Of a stretch of 64,000 nt of DNA, positions 61,952-64,000 are shown piece after piece. How positions within the stretch are numbered: the stretch's first letter is position 1; each line of letters begins with the position of its first letter. A program made the position numbers and the translations under genes. This stretch comes from Cyclobacteriaceae bacterium (GTDB lineage: Bacteria > Bacteroidota > Bacteroidia > Cytophagales > Cyclobacteriaceae). Where the stretch lies: the NCBI GenBank assembly GCA_019638275.1, contig JAHBUC010000015.1, positions 1-64,000 of the forward strand. Direction: 5' to 3'. A model generated the notes under the pieces. The model did not search any database and was not told the origin of the DNA. It was given only the letters and a program-made list of their open reading frames with translations.

Positions 61952-64000
61952 TCAGTTCTCGACAATCACCAGTCTTTCGGTTTTGATGCCGTCTGGTGTT
62001 TTAAGTTGCATCACGTAGCTGCCGGTTGAAAGTTCAGTTAGATTTACTTTAATCGTGTGCTCCCCAGATGTGAGAATTCCAAGGTCTTGCTGCTTGACTT
62101 TGCGCCCCATTGCATCGGTTGATTCCAGTACTACAACACCTTGTCTTCCTAATGTGAATTTTAGCTGCGCATGATCCGTGGCGGGATTTGGAAATATGGT
62201 CAGGTCGTTTAGTTTATTTCTTGCAGACTCTATACCAGTTGGTGCCTGCTGAACCAGTATGTAGTTCACGGCACATCCCCAGGATGATACGGTTGCATTC
62301 GTATTTAACCTGTAACGAATGAGTAGTGTATCTCCTGTCTGAAAAGCATCCTGCATGTCAATAATATGAGACATAAGCATGGATTTGGTACCGGGAGCAG
62401 CATTATTAAAAGCATTTAGCCAGGAGGCATTGGCGCGGGCATCATACCCCTGTGTAAACGGTATCCAGTCTAGCCCATTTTTAGTTGCTTCCACTACAAC
62501 AAAATCTTTGAAGTCCGGTGTACCAAATGCTGCTCCTTCTAGTCCGGGCTCAACAATGGCTATATCTTCATACTGAATGATGGCATCACTTTGAGCTACC
62601 CGAATTGGATGACGAATGAGCAGGATATAGTTTTGATTTGGACTGTATGGATGATTTGTTTGTGGAATGCTCCGCTCTGCTGCTGAAGCATCAGAGAGCC
62701 TTTGAGAAACAAATCCACCAACTGTCAGGTCGGTGTATGAATTAAAGTATGTTCCATAGGCATCTTCAACGGTCAGGATGTCGAGCAGAGGTATTGAATA
62801 GTTTTTTGAGTGATAGGGTGACTCACCTTTATAAGAAACCATCTTTATGTTTTTGTTTCCGGGAGCCAGGTTTCCGATTTCTACGATCAGCTCTGATGGT
62901 TCGATTTCTTTAATAGCGCCCAACAACGTATTGCCATCATAGAAGTCAATCCGGTCGAAAGCTTCAACAGATTTTATTTTGAGAACAAGCTTTTCTTTGG
63001 GAGATGTACCATGAGCAAGTACTTCAGGCGGGGTTCCGGAAATCTGTGAGGCCTCAATAGTTGCCGTCCATATGCCGCGACCATGGGTAGCAATAACAAC
63101 CTGATTATCCTGACCCTTCATGTCCCAAACCGATACACTAGGAAAGTCTTCTATTAATGACCAGCTCTGTCCATTGTCATGCGATTCTACTATCCCGATT
63201 TCAGTACCAGCCCATATAATATCTGGGTTATCTGGACGTACATACAGGCAGTACACGGCCACGTCCGGAAATCCATTTACACTTATATTGCCATTTCCAA
63301 AGCCGGAAATATCTTCCCAGGTTTGCCCCAGATCAGTTGTGCGCAATATTTTAGGATTACCCGCCTGTGAAAATAACACATAGGCTGTATTCGGTTCATG
63401 CGGATGTGAGGCTAGTTTGGTAATGCCTCCTGAAATTAATGGTGAGTTATTGGTTGGCGTAAAAGAAAGGCCGGCATTTATTGAGACATGAATACTTCTC
63501 TGTTCGTTCATTCCGCTTCCAGCCCAAACAATGTTTGCGTTAGCTCTTGAAACTTCAACATCCATTAAAGAGGTAGAAGACCCCCACTTCTGAGTAATGG
63601 GTGTTAACGTCCAGTTCTCTCCAAAATTTGAGGAATAGAAAACCCCTGCTGATGATAAAGTGTATATCCTGTCGGGGTTATCACGTGAGTTTGCCAGTTT
63701 AGAAATAAAGGGATGGTTACCTGAAAGCCCAGCGGTAGCGTTTGTCCACGAGGCTCCGCCATCCGTTGATCTTCTGAAGTTATTTCCCTGGGAGCCTCCG
63801 ATTATCTTTTTGTCATCCAGGTTATTCCAGAGTACTTCAAAGCCATCACCACCTATGTTGAAGATGTAATTTGTGGAACTTGTAGCGGATTGATTGGCTG
63901 GAGATTTCCATGTGCCGTTATCCTGCATACCGCCAATGTATTCATCAAAACCTGGTCGCTTGTCAGCGCCATAAAACTGACTGGTATTATAGGTTCTGCC
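61952..64000 (-). CDS. T9SS-exported beta-propeller (BNR/sortilin-like) protein, N-terminus outside the window
   Basis: C-terminal ~682 residues; the frame is open to the window edge and the ATG at 63928 is an internal Met ('EYIGGMQDNGTW'). Repeated BNR-like blades: 'RRSTDGGASWTNATAGL', 'VFYSSNFGENWTLTP', 'ILRTTDLGQTWEDISG', 'IVESHDNGQSWSLIEDF', then 'VVIATHGRGIWTATI'. Residues further on are beta-rich with 'SWGCAVNYILVQQ'. C-terminus 'NDLTIFPNPATDHAQLKFTL' to 'KTERLVIVEN' is the type A T9SS sorting domain. Secreted or surface-bound; glycosidase or adhesion roles both occur in such propellers. Confidence 0.85.
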   Translation of the reverse strand, partial: GRTYNTSQFYGADKRPGFDEYIGGMQDNGTWKSPANQSATSSTNYIFNIGGDGFEVLWNNLDDKKIIGGSQGNNFRRSTDGGASWTNATAGLSGNHPFISKLANSRDNPDRIYTLSSAGVFYSSNFGENWTLTPITQKWGSSTSLMDVEVSRANANIVWAGSGMNEQRSIHVSINAGLSFTPTNNSPLISGGITKLASHPHEPNTAYVLFSQAGNPKILRTTDLGQTWEDISGFGNGNISVNGFPDVAVYCLYVRPDNPDIIWAGTEIGIVESHDNGQSWSLIEDFPSVSVWDMKGQDNQVVIATHGRGIWTATIEASQISGTPPEVLAHGTSPKEKLVLKIKSVEAFDRIDFYDGNTLLGAIKEIEPSELIVEIGNLAPGNKNIKMVSYKGESPYHSKNYSIPLLDILTVEDAYGTYFNSYTDLTVGGFVSQRLSDASAAERSIPQTNHPYSPNQNYILLIRHPIRVAQSDAIIQYEDIAIVEPGLEGAAFGTPDFKDFVVVEATKNGLDWIPFTQGYDARANASWLNAFNNAAPGTKSMLMSHIIDMQDAFQTGDTLLIRYRLNTNATVSSWGCAVNYILVQQAPTGIESARNKLNDLTIFPNPATDHAQLKFTLGRQGVVVLESTDAMGRKVKQQDLGILTSGEHTIKVNLTELSTGSYVMQLKTPDGIKTERLVIVEN

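Noticed and set aside
1..64000. Search for defence islands, prophage, integrases or insertion sequences
   Set aside because: No transposase, integrase, nuclease-helicase cluster or phage structural gene was recognised; the VapBC remnant is the only defence-like trace.

Overview
The window comes from a Bacteroidota chromosome, most likely a Cytophagales-type (Cyclobacteriaceae/Chryseolinea-like) free-living bacterium. The evidence is three proteins with type IX secretion (T9SS) or gliding-type C-terminal domains visible here plus a fourth at the left edge, two PorP/SprF membrane proteins, TAnnTTTG-type promoter boxes, very few Shine-Dalgarno sites, a menaquinone (men) operon, LpxK and a PF14121-type putative porin. 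No rRNA, tRNA, CRISPR array, prophage or insertion sequence was recognised. The rank below phylum is inference.

Layout. (1) 1-4.9 kb: end of a giant repeat adhesin with an exact 234-bp repeat period, its PorP/SprF partner and a PorE-like beta-propeller lipid/periplasmic protein. (2) 4.9-13.4 kb: a polysaccharide assembly operon on the + strand: co-polymerase with a decayed BY-kinase domain, flippase, glycosyltransferase, a 37-residue membrane protein, O-antigen ligase/polymerase, half-length TolC-like protein, acyltransferase. (3) 13.3-23.3 kb: methyltransferase, membrane EEP-family protein, GT-C-like enzyme, then a tightly coupled four-gene cassette (UbiA-type phosphoribosyltransferase, DprE1-like, DprE2-like, HAD phosphatase) that would make polyprenyl-phosphate arabinofuranose as in mycobacteria, followed by a GMC oxidoreductase with a Tat-signal small partner and another polytopic protein. 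(4) 23.3-33.5 kb: two alpha/beta hydrolases that share the same Ig-Ig-FN3 module, a Calx-beta lipoprotein and an SGNH hydrolase. (5) 33.5-41.1 kb: PorP fused to a SPOR domain plus a 2044-residue beta-helix/16x PKD-like adhesin. (6) 41.2-47.3 kb: a second polysaccharide operon on the - strand, starting with a response regulator and a phosphoglycosyl transferase that itself carries a receiver-like N-terminus, then two GT2 enzymes, an acetyltransferase and an AsnB-type amidotransferase. (7) 47.5-53.8 kb: men operon (menI-like, menF, menD, menB ... menE) interrupted by a VapB-like antitoxin, a truncated VapC and a TerB-like gene. (8) 53.8-64 kb: housekeeping genes (histidine phosphatase, TPR protein, decayed zinc-ribbon protein, Nif3-like, lpxK, a multiply frameshifted porin, miaE) and the C-terminal part of a T9SS-exported beta-propeller protein. 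A 390-bp array of two interleaved hairpin repeat families lies between convergent genes at 54.5-54.9 kb.

The best candidate for an unusual system is the lipid-linked arabinofuranose cassette (16.9-20.4 kb). It lies next to a polysaccharide assembly operon and is flanked by two polytopic membrane proteins that could be its glycosyltransferases. Other notable features are the receiver-fused sugar transferase, the PorP-SPOR fusion, the paired hydrolases with a shared adhesion module, the VapBC remnant inside the men operon, and a transcription terminator that doubles as the signal-peptide coding sequence of the next gene.
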